Assembly (NCBI RefSeq): GCF_014610845.1
Contig: NZ_JABTCG010000002.1
Span: forward strand, 186,001 to 250,000
DNA: 64,000 nt
Direction of reading: 5' to 3'
Source: Maribacter arenosus
Lineage (GTDB): Bacteria; Bacteroidota; Bacteroidia; Flavobacteriales; Flavobacteriaceae
The translations under genes were made by a program, and so were the position numbers. A model generated the notes under the pieces. That model worked only from the letters and a program-made list of their open reading frames with translations. It was not told the DNA's origin and made no database searches. Shown piece by piece: positions 25,279-34,920 of this stretch. Position 1 is the first letter of the stretch, and the number at the start of each line of letters is the position of its first letter.

Positions 25279-28200
25279 TTAATTCAATTTATAGTGCACT
25301 TCTTTTTCTTCCAGCAGATTTAATAATTCACTGCTAATCTGAACTTTTTGTTTTCTACTTGTTAAATTCACTTTAATTTCCTCCTGCATTTCATAAACCA
25401 CAAAATTCAAGGGATGGCTCCCCTTATGGGATACCAACGTATGCTTTAAATCAACGATATGCTCTTCCCGGAGATTTTCGATATCGAGTTTTATCGTCAA
25501 TTTTTTGGCATAGGTTTCCATTACTTCCTGAAGTAACATGAAACTATTGAACTGCATCCTTGGATCCCCTTTTTGGCCAGTTTCACGATTTACCCATCCT
25601 TCCCTTACAAAAATCTTAACATAAACAAAGGAATTGATCATTAGAAAATGGCGGTACTTCAAATACTCTTCACCAAAAATCCGGAATTCGAACGAATCAG
25701 TGTAATCCTCGATGGTAAACAAGGCCCATCCTTTTCCATTCTTTGAAACACGATGCTGCACATCGGAAATGACCCCCGCAATAGAGATTTCCCGATTTAT
25801 TAGCTCCTCCAAATTATGGGCATTGGAAACACTGGCATTACAGAAAGCATTGATTTCCGTTTTAAAATCATCTAAAGGATGACCTGATATATAAATACCC
25901 ACCACCTCTTTTTCACGACGAAGTTTTTCCATAGTACCCCATTCTTCACAAGGGGGAACCTCTGGTTCGGGAATCTGGACTTCACTGGCATCCCCGAAGA
26001 GACTTACTTGGGCCGAGTTCTCATTCTCTTGATATTTGGAACCGTATTTGATCACTTTCTCCAAAAATGTCACCCCATCACCTTCCTGATGAAAATACTG
26101 GGCCCTATGGGTGGTGCCAAAAGAATCGAAGCCTCCGGCCACGGCCAAACTTTCGAATGCTTTTTTATTAGAGGCCCGCAAATCGATACGTTTGGCCAAA
26201 TCAAATACCGACTTAAAGGGTCCGTCTTCCTTTCTATTGGCAACAATGGTCTCTACCGCAGCGCGTCCTACACCCTTAATGGCCCCCATTCCAAAACGAA
26301 CGGCACCATCCTTGTTTACGGCAAACTTGTAATATGATTCATTGACATCGGGCCCTAGTACATCCAAGCCCATGCGCTTACATTCTTCCATGAAAAATGT
26401 AACCTGCTTAATGTCGTTCATGTTGTTCGAAAGCACCGCTGCCATATATTCTGCCGGGTAATGCGCCTTTAAATAAGCCGTCTGGTAGGCGATATAAGCA
26501 TAACAGGTAGAATGACTTTTATTGAAGGCATAGGCCGCAAAGGCTTCCCAGTCTTTCCAAATCTTTTCAAGTACCTCACGCGGATGTCCGTTCTTCTCAC
26601 CGCCATCCAAGAACTGGGGTTTTAATTTTTGTAGTAGGGAGAATATTTTTTTTCCCATGGCCTTTCGCAATACATCGGCTTCACCCTTAGAGAAATTGGC
26701 CAGCTTTTGGGACAGTAGCATCACCTGCTCCTGGTATACTGTAATGCCATAGGTCTCTTTGAGATACTCCTCCATATCGTCAAGATCATAGGATATCTCT
26801 TCCCGTCCATGCTTACGTGCGATAAAACTGGGAATATACTCCATGGGGCCCGGACGATACAGGGCGTTCATGGCAATAAGATCTTCGAATACCGTCGGTT
26901 TCAGGTCCTTTAAATGCTTTTGCATTCCTGCGGATTCGTACTGGAATATCCCAACCGTATCCCCTCGTTGAAAGAGTTCGTAAGTCTTTACATCATCTAA
27001 GGGAAAATCATCGGGCACCAATTCAATACCATGCTTGGCCTTTACGATCTTGACCGTATCCTTGATCAATGTCAAGGTTTTCAGCCCAAGGAAATCCATT
27101 TTCAACAAGCCGGCACTTTCCACAACCGAGTTATCAAATTGGGTTACATACAAATCGGAATCCTTAGCAGTGGCAACAGGGACGAAGTTGGTGATATCAT
27201 CAGGGGTAATGATTACACCACAGGCATGGATCCCCGTATTTCTGAGGGAACCTTCCAAAACCCTGGCCATATTCACGGTTTGTCCCTCTAAGTCATCCCC
27301 ATCGGCAATATTCAATAGTTGGTTGACTTTTTCCATCTCCTCGGTCCGGAATCTTTTTTTAAGCTCCGCTTCCGGCACACCAAAGATCTTACCGAGCTTT
27401 GACATGGTCGGGATCAACTTGGCAATACGATCGGCATCCCCTAACGGTAAATCCAATACCCTGGCCGTATCCCTAATCGAGGATTTCGCTGCCATGGTAC
27501 CATACGTAATGATCTGTGCTACTTGATTGGCGCCGTATTTATTGATTACATAATCCATGACTCGTCCCCGACCCTCATCGTCAAAATCGATATCGATATC
27601 GGGCATCGACACCCTATCCGGATTCAGGAACCGCTCGAACAGCAAATCATATTTCAGAGGATCTATATTCGTGATGGCTAGGCAATAGGCCACGACAGAT
27701 CCTGCAGCAGATCCCCGACCAGGGCCTACCGAAACATCCATTTTACGCGCTTCACGAATGAAATCCTCAACAATCAGAAAATAACCAGGATACCCCGAAT
27801 TTTCTATAGTTTTTAACTCAAAATCGATGCGCTCCATTATTTCTGGAGTGATATCTTTATAACGTTTTTTAGCCCCCTCATAGGTAATATGCCTCAAATA
27901 GGCATTTTCACCACGTTTACCCCCATCGACCTCATCTTCATCAACCTTAAAATTGGCCGGAATATCGAACTTGGGCAATAGCACGTCCCTTGCTAAATCA
28001 TAGGGTTCTACCTTATCCACGATTTCCTGTATGTTCAGAATAGACTCTGGCAAGTCTTTGAACAACTCGATCATTTCCTCGGAAGACTTAAAATAATACT
28101 CCTGATTTGGCAAGCCGTATCGGTAACCGCGACCACGACCAATTGGGGTGGCTCGCTTCTCACCGTCCTTTACACAAAGTAGAATATCATGGGCCTCCGC

Positions 28201-29664
28201 GTCTTTCTTGGCACAATAATAGGTATTGTTGGTAGCCACCATCTTAACCTGATGTCTTGTTGCAAAATCGATCAATACCTTGTTGACGCGATCCTCATCT
28301 TCCTGACCGTGGCGCATAATCTCAATATATAAATCATCGCCAAATTGTTCTTTCCACCATAATAATGCTTCCTCTGCCTGCTTTTCACCAACATTCAATA
28401 TCTTTCCTGGCACTTCCCCATAAAGGTTGCCTGTCAATACAATGATGTCTTCCTTGTACTTTTGAATGATGTTCTTGTCTATTCTTGGCACGTAATAAAA
28501 TCCTTCCGTATAGGCTATTGAGGACATCTTGGCCAAATTGTGGTAGCCGTTCTTGTTCTTTGCCAAAAGAACTATCTGATAGCCATAATCCTTAACACTT
28601 TTGTTGGTATGGTCTTCACAAACGAAAAATTCACAACCGATTATGGGTTTAATTTCCTTTTCGTTCGTTTCCTCCCCTTTTTCCAAAGCTTTGGTATTTT
28701 TTTCCTGTACCGATTTATTATGTGCCTTTACCATTCTTACAAAATGGAATGCCCCCATCATATTGGCATGGTCGGTCAAAGCAACGGCAGGCATGTGGTT
28801 CTTGGCCGCCGATTGTACCAAATCCTTAATATTGATTGTCGATTGTAAGACGGAAAACTGGGAATGGTTATGCAAATGTACGAATGGGGTATCGGAGAGA
28901 CTTTCGATATTCTCCTTGATCTCTTCCTCGGAAACCCCACCCGTATCCTTTTCCCAAAGGGCATCAGCTATTTTTTTTGATGCTTTTTTAAGATTGATGT
29001 GTTTTAGACCAATGAGTTCTATCTCTTTCGGATTGGCCTCGGAGAATTTTTGAAAGTAATCGGGTTGTACATCCAATTGCTCCTGGGTATAGTGCTTTCG
29101 ACGCACCAATTCGAAAAAACAACGTGTGGTTGCCTCCACATCCGCGGTGGCATTATGGGCTTCCTCAAAAGGTTGGTTAAAAAGATATTCATGAAGCTCT
29201 GTCAGCGTAGGTAGTTTAAATTTACCCCCTCGACCTCCAGGAATTTGGCAAAGCAAGGCCGTCTCCTCGGTACAGGTGTCCAAAACCGGAAGTTCCTGTA
29301 AGGCATTCGCAATACCTAAACGGTGAAATTCGGCCCCCATGATATTGATATCAAAGCCTACATTTTGCCCAACGATGAATTTTGTTTTGGACATGGCCGT
29401 GTTGAATAGCTCCAGTACTTCGGACAAGGAGGTTCCTTTTTGAACGGCCAGTTCTGTAGAAATACCATGTATCTGTTCTGCATCATAGGGTATATTGAAA
29501 CCATCGGGCTTTACCAGATAATCCTGACTTTCGATCAAATTCCCCATGGCATCGTGTAATTGCCAAGCTATCTGTATACAGCGAGGCCAATTATCCACAT
29601 CGGTAAAAGGTGCATCCCATCGTTTGGGCAAACCAGTAGTCTCGGTGTCAAAAATAAGATACAT
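25279..29664 (-). CDS. dnaE: DNA polymerase III alpha subunit with fused 3'-5' exonuclease
   Basis: A 1461-residue replicative polymerase. Residues about 1-190 are a DnaQ-type proofreading domain with all three motifs: FDTETTG (5-11), NVGFDINIMG (about 101-110) and HNATAD (about 170-175). A PHP domain follows from about 260 with HLHNHSQFS and ALTDHANMMG. Then comes the polymerase core with GPGRGSAAGS, MPDIDIDFDD (catalytic Asp) and AYAFNKSHS, a helix-hairpin-helix region, an OB fold and a short C-terminus. In E. coli the exonuclease is a separate subunit. The start at 29664 (MYLIFDTETTG) is preferred over 29685. It is divergent from a sulfatase. Confidence 0.95.
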   Translation of the reverse strand: MYLIFDTETTGLPKRWDAPFTDVDNWPRCIQIAWQLHDAMGNLIESQDYLVKPDGFNIPYDAEQIHGISTELAVQKGTSLSEVLELFNTAMSKTKFIVGQNVGFDINIMGAEFHRLGIANALQELPVLDTCTEETALLCQIPGGRGGKFKLPTLTELHEYLFNQPFEEAHNATADVEATTRCFFELVRRKHYTQEQLDVQPDYFQKFSEANPKEIELIGLKHINLKKASKKIADALWEKDTGGVSEEEIKENIESLSDTPFVHLHNHSQFSVLQSTINIKDLVQSAAKNHMPAVALTDHANMMGAFHFVRMVKAHNKSVQEKNTKALEKGEETNEKEIKPIIGCEFFVCEDHTNKSVKDYGYQIVLLAKNKNGYHNLAKMSSIAYTEGFYYVPRIDKNIIQKYKEDIIVLTGNLYGEVPGKILNVGEKQAEEALLWWKEQFGDDLYIEIMRHGQEDEDRVNKVLIDFATRHQVKMVATNNTYYCAKKDAEAHDILLCVKDGEKRATPIGRGRGYRYGLPNQEYYFKSSEEMIELFKDLPESILNIQEIVDKVEPYDLARDVLLPKFDIPANFKVDEDEVDGGKRGENAYLRHITYEGAKKRYKDITPEIMERIDFELKTIENSGYPGYFLIVEDFIREARKMDVSVGPGRGSAAGSVVAYCLAITNIDPLKYDLLFERFLNPDRVSMPDIDIDFDDEGRGRVMDYVINKYGANQVAQIITYGTMAAKSSIRDTARVLDLPLGDADRIAKLIPTMSKLGKIFGVPEAELKKRFRTEEMEKVNQLLNIADGDDLEGQTVNMARVLEGSLRNTGIHACGVIITPDDITNFVPVATAKDSDLYVTQFDNSVVESAGLLKMDFLGLKTLTLIKDTVKIVKAKHGIELVPDDFPLDDVKTYELFQRGDTVGIFQYESAGMQKHLKDLKPTVFEDLIAMNALYRPGPMEYIPSFIARKHGREEISYDLDDMEEYLKETYGITVYQEQVMLLSQKLANFSKGEADVLRKAMGKKIFSLLQKLKPQFLDGGEKNGHPREVLEKIWKDWEAFAAYAFNKSHSTCYAYIAYQTAYLKAHYPAEYMAAVLSNNMNDIKQVTFFMEECKRMGLDVLGPDVNESYYKFAVNKDGAVRFGMGAIKGVGRAAVETIVANRKEDGPFKSVFDLAKRIDLRASNKKAFESLAVAGGFDSFGTTHRAQYFHQEGDGVTFLEKVIKYGSKYQENENSAQVSLFGDASEVQIPEPEVPPCEEWGTMEKLRREKEVVGIYISGHPLDDFKTEINAFCNASVSNAHNLEELINREISIAGVISDVQHRVSKNGKGWALFTIEDYTDSFEFRIFGEEYLKYRHFLMINSFVYVKIFVREGWVNRETGQKGDPRMQFNSFMLLQEVMETYAKKLTIKLDIENLREEHIVDLKHTLVSHKGSHPLNFVVYEMQEEIKVNLTSRKQKVQISSELLNLLEEKEVHYKLN

Positions 29665-29829
29665 CCAATGTGTTTTTAAGTGCAAAAAAAGTGTTATAAA
29701 AATAGATAAAAGGGGCTTTGGACAAAAGGGTAGTTATTAGGAGTTATCAACGGGAATTCTAAATTACTTCCTTTTAGTGAATCCACAAAAACCGTACCTT
29801 AAGGCCCTATTTAAATATTCGTCTACCCA

Positions 29830-31251
29830 ATGGCCTATTCTACTATTTTTTGGAAGTTGTTATATTCCCTATCTATCAGTATGATCGTATCCCAAACGCC
29901 TATTCATGGACAAATAGACCCTTCAAACCCGCCCAATTTTATCATCATATTCGCCGATGATTTGGGTTATGGCGACTTGAGTTCCTATGGCAATCCAACC
30001 ATACATACCCCAAATTTAGACCGTATGGCGCATGAAGGGCAAAAATGGACGAATTTTTATGCCGCAGCCAGCGTGTGTACACCAAGTAGGGCTGCCCTGT
30101 TAACAGGGAGACTACCTGTACGCAGTGGAATGAGCAGTAATATTCATCGGGTGTTGTTTCCTGACAGTAAAAATGGGTTACCCGCCAGTGAAATCACATT
30201 GGCAGAGCAGCTCAAAAAAGCAGGGTACGCCTCGGCCTGTATTGGCAAATGGCATCTGGGCCATAAAGAACAGTACCTACCAACCAACAATGGTTTTGAT
30301 TCCTATTTTGGAATTCCGTACTCTAACGATATGGACTTTATTGGGAATACCGACTACAATAAGTTGGCCCAAGAAAGCCCAATAGCCATTAAAATGGAGG
30401 ATTATAATGTTCCCCTTTTGCAGAACACCAAAATCATTGAACGCCCGGCGAACCAAAATAATATTACCCAAAGATATTCAGAAGAGGCTGTTTCTTTTAT
30501 TAAAGAACATAAAGATGAACCCTTTTTCATCTATCTGGCGCATAATCTGCCCCATATTCCTTTATTCGCTTCAGGGAATTTTCTTGGCTCTAGTAAACGT
30601 GGATTATATGGCGATGTGGTCGAAGAAATAGACAATGGGGTAGGCCTTATCCTTAAGACATTGAAGGAAACTGGTCTGGCAGAAAACACCATTGTTGTCT
30701 TTACCTCCGACAACGGGCCTTGGCTACCTTTCAAAACCCATGCTGGCAGTGCGGGACCACTTAAAGCAGGCAAAGGCACCACATGGGAGGGTGGTATGCG
30801 GGAACCCACGATTTTCTGGGGACCCGGATTGGTCAAACCCGGTCTGGTCAGCGAACTTGGATCTACGATGGATATATTCGCTACTTTTAGTACTATGGCC
30901 GGTATCGAACTCCCAAAGGACCGTATTATTGATGGGAAAGATTTAAGTGAAACTTTGATTCATCACAAACCAAGCCCAAGAAATAGTATGCTATACTACC
31001 GGGGAACCGAACTATATGCCGCACGACTCGGGGACTTTAAAGCCCATTTTATCACAGAAGGTGAATATGGGCAGTTCGGGGAACTTGAAGTACATGACCC
31101 CCCATTGTTATATAATGTAAATCAGGATATTTCGGAAAATTTCAATATCGCAGGGAATCATCCTGAAATTATCGAACAAATCAAAAAGCTTGTTGAAGAC
31201 CATAAATCCAACTTGGTCAAAGGCAAAGATCAATTGGCCGAAAGGGAATAA
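29830..31251 (+). CDS. S1-family sulfatase (arylsulfatase-like)
   Basis: A 473-residue exported sulfatase. A signal peptide (about residues 1-28, ending near HGQ) is followed by PNFIIIFADDLGYGDL, the formylglycine motif CTPSRAALLTGR with Cys83, GKWHLG, the His/Lys-bearing HNLPHIPLF and FTSDNGPW. The Cys-Thr-Pro-Ser-Arg form needs FGE or anSME for activation. It shares its overall layout with the sulfatase at 32670. It stands alone between dnaE and rpsP, away from any SusC/SusD pair, so its substrate cannot be deduced from context. Confidence 0.93.
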   Translation: MAYSTIFWKLLYSLSISMIVSQTPIHGQIDPSNPPNFIIIFADDLGYGDLSSYGNPTIHTPNLDRMAHEGQKWTNFYAAASVCTPSRAALLTGRLPVRSGMSSNIHRVLFPDSKNGLPASEITLAEQLKKAGYASACIGKWHLGHKEQYLPTNNGFDSYFGIPYSNDMDFIGNTDYNKLAQESPIAIKMEDYNVPLLQNTKIIERPANQNNITQRYSEEAVSFIKEHKDEPFFIYLAHNLPHIPLFASGNFLGSSKRGLYGDVVEEIDNGVGLILKTLKETGLAENTIVVFTSDNGPWLPFKTHAGSAGPLKAGKGTTWEGGMREPTIFWGPGLVKPGLVSELGSTMDIFATFSTMAGIELPKDRIIDGKDLSETLIHHKPSPRNSMLYYRGTELYAARLGDFKAHFITEGEYGQFGELEVHDPPLLYNVNQDISENFNIAGNHPEIIEQIKKLVEDHKSNLVKGKDQLAERE

Positions 31252-31270
31252 AGTAATTTATTTAAAATTA

Positions 31271-31300
31271 TTGCCGAATTAAAGAATTACAGTATATTTG
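31271..31300 (+). promoter_or_regulatory. flavobacterial-type promoter of rpsP
   Basis: TTG at 31271-31273, a 19-nt spacer, then TATATTTG at 31293-31300, a full match to the TTG / TAnnTTTG consensus used by the Bacteroidota primary sigma factor. The leader to the rpsP ATG is about 65 nt. Confidence 0.8.
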
Positions 31301-31371
31301 CAGCCCCTTTTTAAGGGATTTAAAGAAGAATTAATAACCGAGGGTCGGGCACCCTACAAAATTAATGTGAT

Positions 31372-32049
31372 ATGCCAGTAAAAATTAGATTACAAAGACA
31401 CGGAAAAAAAGGAAAACCTTTCTATTGGATCGTAGCCGCCGATGCACGTGCAAAAAGGGACGGTAAATATTTAGAGAAATTAGGAATCTACAATCCTAAT
31501 ACCAATCCAGCGACTATCGAAGTCAATGTTGACAATTCGGTTGAGTGGTTAAATAACGGAGCACAACCTACAGATACTGCAAGAGCAATACTTTCATATA
31601 AGGGTGTTTTATTAAAGCACCACTTAATGGGCGGTGTTCGTAAAGGTGCCTTGACTGAGGAACAGGCAGAAGAAAAATTCATTGCTTGGTTGGCAGAGAA
31701 AGAAAAACTGGTTGCCTCTAAAGTAAGTGGACTTGATAAAGCTAAAGCAGATGCTAAAGCTAAAGCCTTAGCTGCCGAAAAAGAGGTGAACGAAAAACGT
31801 GCTTTGGCCGCTGCAGAAGCAGAATTGCCGGAAGAGATCGTTGAATCTGAAATTGTTGTTGAGGAAGCCCCTAAAGCTGAGGAAGCTACTACGGAAGTAG
31901 TCGAAGAAACTGCTGCGGAAGCACCTGCCGTTGAAGAGAAAACTGCCGAAGCACCTGCCGTTGAAGAAACTGCTGCAGAAGCACCAGCTGCTGTTGAAGA
32001 GGCTGCTAAGGAAGAAGCTGCACCAGAAGCTCCTAAAGAAGAAAAGTAA
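31372..32049 (+). CDS. rpsP: 30S ribosomal protein S16 with long acidic tail
   Basis: S16 stabilises the 30S body. The first about 80 residues are ordinary S16 (MPVKIRLQRHGKKGKPFYW, YNPN, GAQPTDTAR). The protein continues to 225 residues. About 85-150 is a charged helix and about 150-225 is low-complexity Ala/Glu/Pro with three near-copies of TAEAPAVEE. Tails of this sort occur on S16 in Bacteroidota. It has a strong promoter at 31271-31300 and is followed after 15 nt by rimM, the usual pairing. Confidence 0.97.
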   Translation: MPVKIRLQRHGKKGKPFYWIVAADARAKRDGKYLEKLGIYNPNTNPATIEVNVDNSVEWLNNGAQPTDTARAILSYKGVLLKHHLMGGVRKGALTEEQAEEKFIAWLAEKEKLVASKVSGLDKAKADAKAKALAAEKEVNEKRALAAAEAELPEEIVESEIVVEEAPKAEEATTEVVEETAAEAPAVEEKTAEAPAVEETAAEAPAAVEEAAKEEAAPEAPKEEK

Positions 32050-32063
32050 AATGTACCGAAGCG

Positions 32064-32591
32064 ATGCAAAAGGAAGAATGTTTCTACCTAGGTAAGATCG
32101 TTTCAAAATATAGTTTCAAAGGGGAGGTGCTTGCTAAGCTCGATACCGATGAACCTGGGATTTACGAAAATATGGAATCAGTCTTTGTTTCATTGGGAAA
32201 CAATCTGGTTCCATTTTTTATTGAAAAATGTAGCCTCCACAAATCAAACTTGCTACGTATCGATTTTGAAGAGGTAAAGTCAGAATCTGAAGCGGACCGC
32301 CTTATGGGTTCGGAACTTTATCTTCCTCTGACTTTTCTTCCCAAACTTACTGGTGATAAATTCTATTTTCACGAGGTTATCGGTTTCACGGTCAAAGATA
32401 GCGTTCATGGCGATATCGGGATTATTAAAAGTATCAATGACACGACGTCCCAAGCCCTTTTTGAGGTGGTAAAAAACGGAAAGGAACTATTGATTCCGAT
32501 CAATGATGAAATCATTAACAAAGTAGATCGGGAAAACAAAACGATTTTCGTTTCCACACCCGAAGGATTGGTGGAACTATATTTGTCGTAA
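32064..32591 (+). CDS. rimM: ribosome maturation factor RimM
   Basis: A 175-residue 16S rRNA processing factor that binds S19 during 30S head assembly. It shows the N-terminal beta-barrel start (YLGKIVSKYSFKGEVLAKLDTD), the middle LMGSELYLPL, and the PRC-barrel half with FHEVIGFTV, ELLIPI and IFVSTPEGLVEL. It is the second gene of the rpsP operon. Confidence 0.95.
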   Translation: MQKEECFYLGKIVSKYSFKGEVLAKLDTDEPGIYENMESVFVSLGNNLVPFFIEKCSLHKSNLLRIDFEEVKSESEADRLMGSELYLPLTFLPKLTGDKFYFHEVIGFTVKDSVHGDIGIIKSINDTTSQALFEVVKNGKELLIPINDEIINKVDRENKTIFVSTPEGLVELYLS

Positions 32592-32669
32592 AAGGGTTTT
32601 GATTTTAATCTTTTTGTAAGATTCTTAATAAATTCCTCTAATTTTAAGATTGAGAACAAACCCTAAAAC

Positions 32670-34097
32670 ATGACCAAATACGTATTTCCACTCATTCTAT
32701 TGTTCATTTTTGCTTGTAAAAACAATGACTCCCGGTCGGAAACGTCTACCCGCCCACCCAATGTCGTTTTGATCTTTACCGATGACCAAGGGTATCAAGA
32801 TGTGGGTGTATTTGGATCTCCAAATATAGAAACCCCCTATTTAGATCAAATGGCTTCTGAAGGTGTACAATTAACAAGCTATTATTCGGCCCAAGCCGTA
32901 TGTTCTGCATCGCGTGCTGGGATTTTGACCGGATGCTATCCCAATCGTATTGGCATTCATAATGCCTTAGGCCCTGGAAACACCCATGGCATCAATAGTA
33001 GCGAAACCACAATAGCCGAAATGCTAAAAGCCAATGGGTATACTACCGCGATTTTTGGAAAATGGCATTTGGGACACTATCCTGAATTTATGCCCAACCG
33101 GCATGGGTTCGACGAGTATTTTGGCATACCCTATTCCAATGATATGTGGCCCTTTCATCCACAACAAGGTCCTATTTTCAATTTCCCGGACCTACCCCTA
33201 TATGAAAATGAAACGGTCATCGACACCTTGACCGAACAATCGCAACTGACCACCCAAATTACCGAACGGAGCGTAGATTTTATCGAGAGGAACAAGGACA
33301 ATCCCTTCTTTTTGTATGTGGCCCACCCACAACCCCATGTTCCGCTTTTCGTTTCAGATAAGTTCAAAGGAAAATCAAAAAGAGGGTTATATGGCGATGT
33401 GATCATGGAAATCGATTGGTCTGTTGGTCAAATTATTGATGCTCTAAAAAAGAACGGACTCGAAGATAATACCGTAGTTATTTTCACTTCGGACAATGGT
33501 CCTTGGTTGTCCTATGGCAATCACGCCGGTAGTGCCCTACCCCTGCGTGAAGGTAAAGGAACCGCGTGGGAAGGTGGACAGCGGGAACCCTTTATCATAA
33601 AATATCCGGATAAATTAAAGGCCGGTAAAGTGGTCGATATTCCCGTGATGGCGATTGATATGCTACCCACCATCGCCCGGCTTACCAATTCCGAACTGCC
33701 AGGGTTGACCATTGATGGAAAAGATGTTTGGAATGTTATTTCAGGGGAAACTACGGAAAGCCCTCAAAAAGCTTATTTCTTTTATTATCGTGTAAATGAA
33801 CTTTTCGGCGTTCGATATGGCAAATGGAAACTTTATTTTCCACACCGCTATCGAACCATGGAGGGACAGGAACCGGGAAAGGATGGACAGCCTGGTGAAT
33901 ATCGAATGATCGATCTTGAGGAGATTGAACTTTACGATGTGGAAAACGATATCAGTGAAACCAAGAATGTGGCCAAAGAACATCCCAAGGTCGTGGAGGA
34001 AATAAAAATACTCGCTAATAAAATTCGGTCGCGACTAGGGGATTCCTTATTGGAATTGGAGGGTTCTGAGACACGGGAACCGGGACGGATTGACTAA
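32670..34097 (+). CDS. S1-family sulfatase, lipoprotein
   Basis: A 475-residue sulfatase with a short signal ending in the lipobox IFAC (Cys16). The core shows PNVVLIFTDDQGYQDVG, the formylglycine motif CSASRAGILTG with Cys78, GKWHLG, the HPQPHVPLF strand and FTSDNGPWL. It resembles the 29830 sulfatase in layout. It lies 78 nt after rimM on the same strand, so ribosomal-operon read-through is possible. It appears inserted between rimM and trmN6 (inference). Confidence 0.92.
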   Translation: MTKYVFPLILLFIFACKNNDSRSETSTRPPNVVLIFTDDQGYQDVGVFGSPNIETPYLDQMASEGVQLTSYYSAQAVCSASRAGILTGCYPNRIGIHNALGPGNTHGINSSETTIAEMLKANGYTTAIFGKWHLGHYPEFMPNRHGFDEYFGIPYSNDMWPFHPQQGPIFNFPDLPLYENETVIDTLTEQSQLTTQITERSVDFIERNKDNPFFLYVAHPQPHVPLFVSDKFKGKSKRGLYGDVIMEIDWSVGQIIDALKKNGLEDNTVVIFTSDNGPWLSYGNHAGSALPLREGKGTAWEGGQREPFIIKYPDKLKAGKVVDIPVMAIDMLPTIARLTNSELPGLTIDGKDVWNVISGETTESPQKAYFFYYRVNELFGVRYGKWKLYFPHRYRTMEGQEPGKDGQPGEYRMIDLEEIELYDVENDISETKNVAKEHPKVVEEIKILANKIRSRLGDSLLELEGSETREPGRID

Positions 34098-34124
34098 AAT
34101 TCTTATAAAATTGAACCGAAATAA

Positions 34125-34196
34125 TGTCTCGCAGAATACAGTCGAGACGTTTATTCATGACCAATCGAGAAGTTCCCGACCGCGTTCGACGAGACA
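34125..34196. repeat. REP-like compound inverted repeat
   Basis: TGTCTCG at 34125-34131 pairs with CGAGACA at 34190-34196. Inside, GTCTCG (34126-34131) also pairs with CGAGAC (34143-34148), and a GC-rich TTCCCGACCGCGTTCGACG segment follows. The 109-nt gap between the sulfatase stop and the trmN6 start codon is filled by this element. It resembles the dispersed intergenic palindromes rich in CGCG and TCGA seen in Bacteroidota. Confidence 0.5.
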
Positions 34197-34206
34197 CCCA
34201 GCACTA

Positions 34207-34917
34207 ATGAAACCCTTCAAATTCAAACAATTTACCATACATCAAGATCGCTGTGCAATGCAAATTGGCACGGACGGGGTACTCCTAGGGGCATGGACTT
34301 CCCTAGCGAACCATCCAGACGCTATATTGGATATAGGAGCTGGCACAGGTTTACTGGCCCTGATGTTGGCACAACGGTGTGGAGCCAACACAATCGATGC
34401 CCTGGAAATCGATGAAGATGCCTATGAACAATGCGTTGGGAACTTCGAAAATTCCCCTTGGGGCGATCGTCTTTTCTGCTACCATGCCGGATTGGATGAA
34501 TTTATGAATGATATCGAAGAGCAATATGATTTGATAATTTCCAATCCGCCCTTTTATACTGAAGATGTTACCAGCGGTAATTTCGCAAGGGACACGGCAC
34601 GACAAAACCAATCCCTCCCCTTCGAAGAACTGATAAAAAGCGTTTCTATGCTTCTAAAGCCCTCAGGTTTTTTTTCTACCATAATTCCCTTTAAAACGGA
34701 GGGCCGATTTATTTCCCTGGCCGCCCAAAAAGGTTTATTCCCGGAGCGAATCACAAGGGTAAAAGGCAATCCTTCGTCAGAAATCAAACGGAGTTTACTT
34801 GAATTTTCCTTTAATAAAAATAAAGCTTTTGAGGATGAATTGATCATTGAAATCGAAAGACATCAATACACACCGAAGTACACCGAATTGACAAAGTCCT
34901 TTTATTTAAAGATGTGA
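34207..34917 (+). CDS. trmN6: tRNA1(Val) (adenine(37)-N6)-methyltransferase
   Basis: A 236-residue SAM-dependent methyltransferase of the TrmN6 group, which modifies A37 of tRNA-Val. It begins MKPFKFKQFTIHQDRCAMQI, has the SAM loop ILDIGAGTGLLAL, and the N6-adenine catalytic motif NPPFY at 113-117. An open extension to 34090 runs through the palindromic repeat and is not supported. The ATG at 34207 gives the normal length. The gene is probably part of the rpsP-rimM block. Confidence 0.9.
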   Translation: MKPFKFKQFTIHQDRCAMQIGTDGVLLGAWTSLANHPDAILDIGAGTGLLALMLAQRCGANTIDALEIDEDAYEQCVGNFENSPWGDRLFCYHAGLDEFMNDIEEQYDLIISNPPFYTEDVTSGNFARDTARQNQSLPFEELIKSVSMLLKPSGFFSTIIPFKTEGRFISLAAQKGLFPERITRVKGNPSSEIKRSLLEFSFNKNKAFEDELIIEIERHQYTPKYTELTKSFYLKM

Positions 34918-34920
34918 TTT

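Noticed and set aside
31488-32069. Long Ser/Ala-rich minus-strand ORF
   Set aside because: It is the shadow of the Ala/Glu repeat tail of rpsP.
34090-34206. 39-codon N-terminal extension of trmN6
   Set aside because: It is encoded by a palindromic repeat and does not match the family. The methyltransferase starts normally at 34207.
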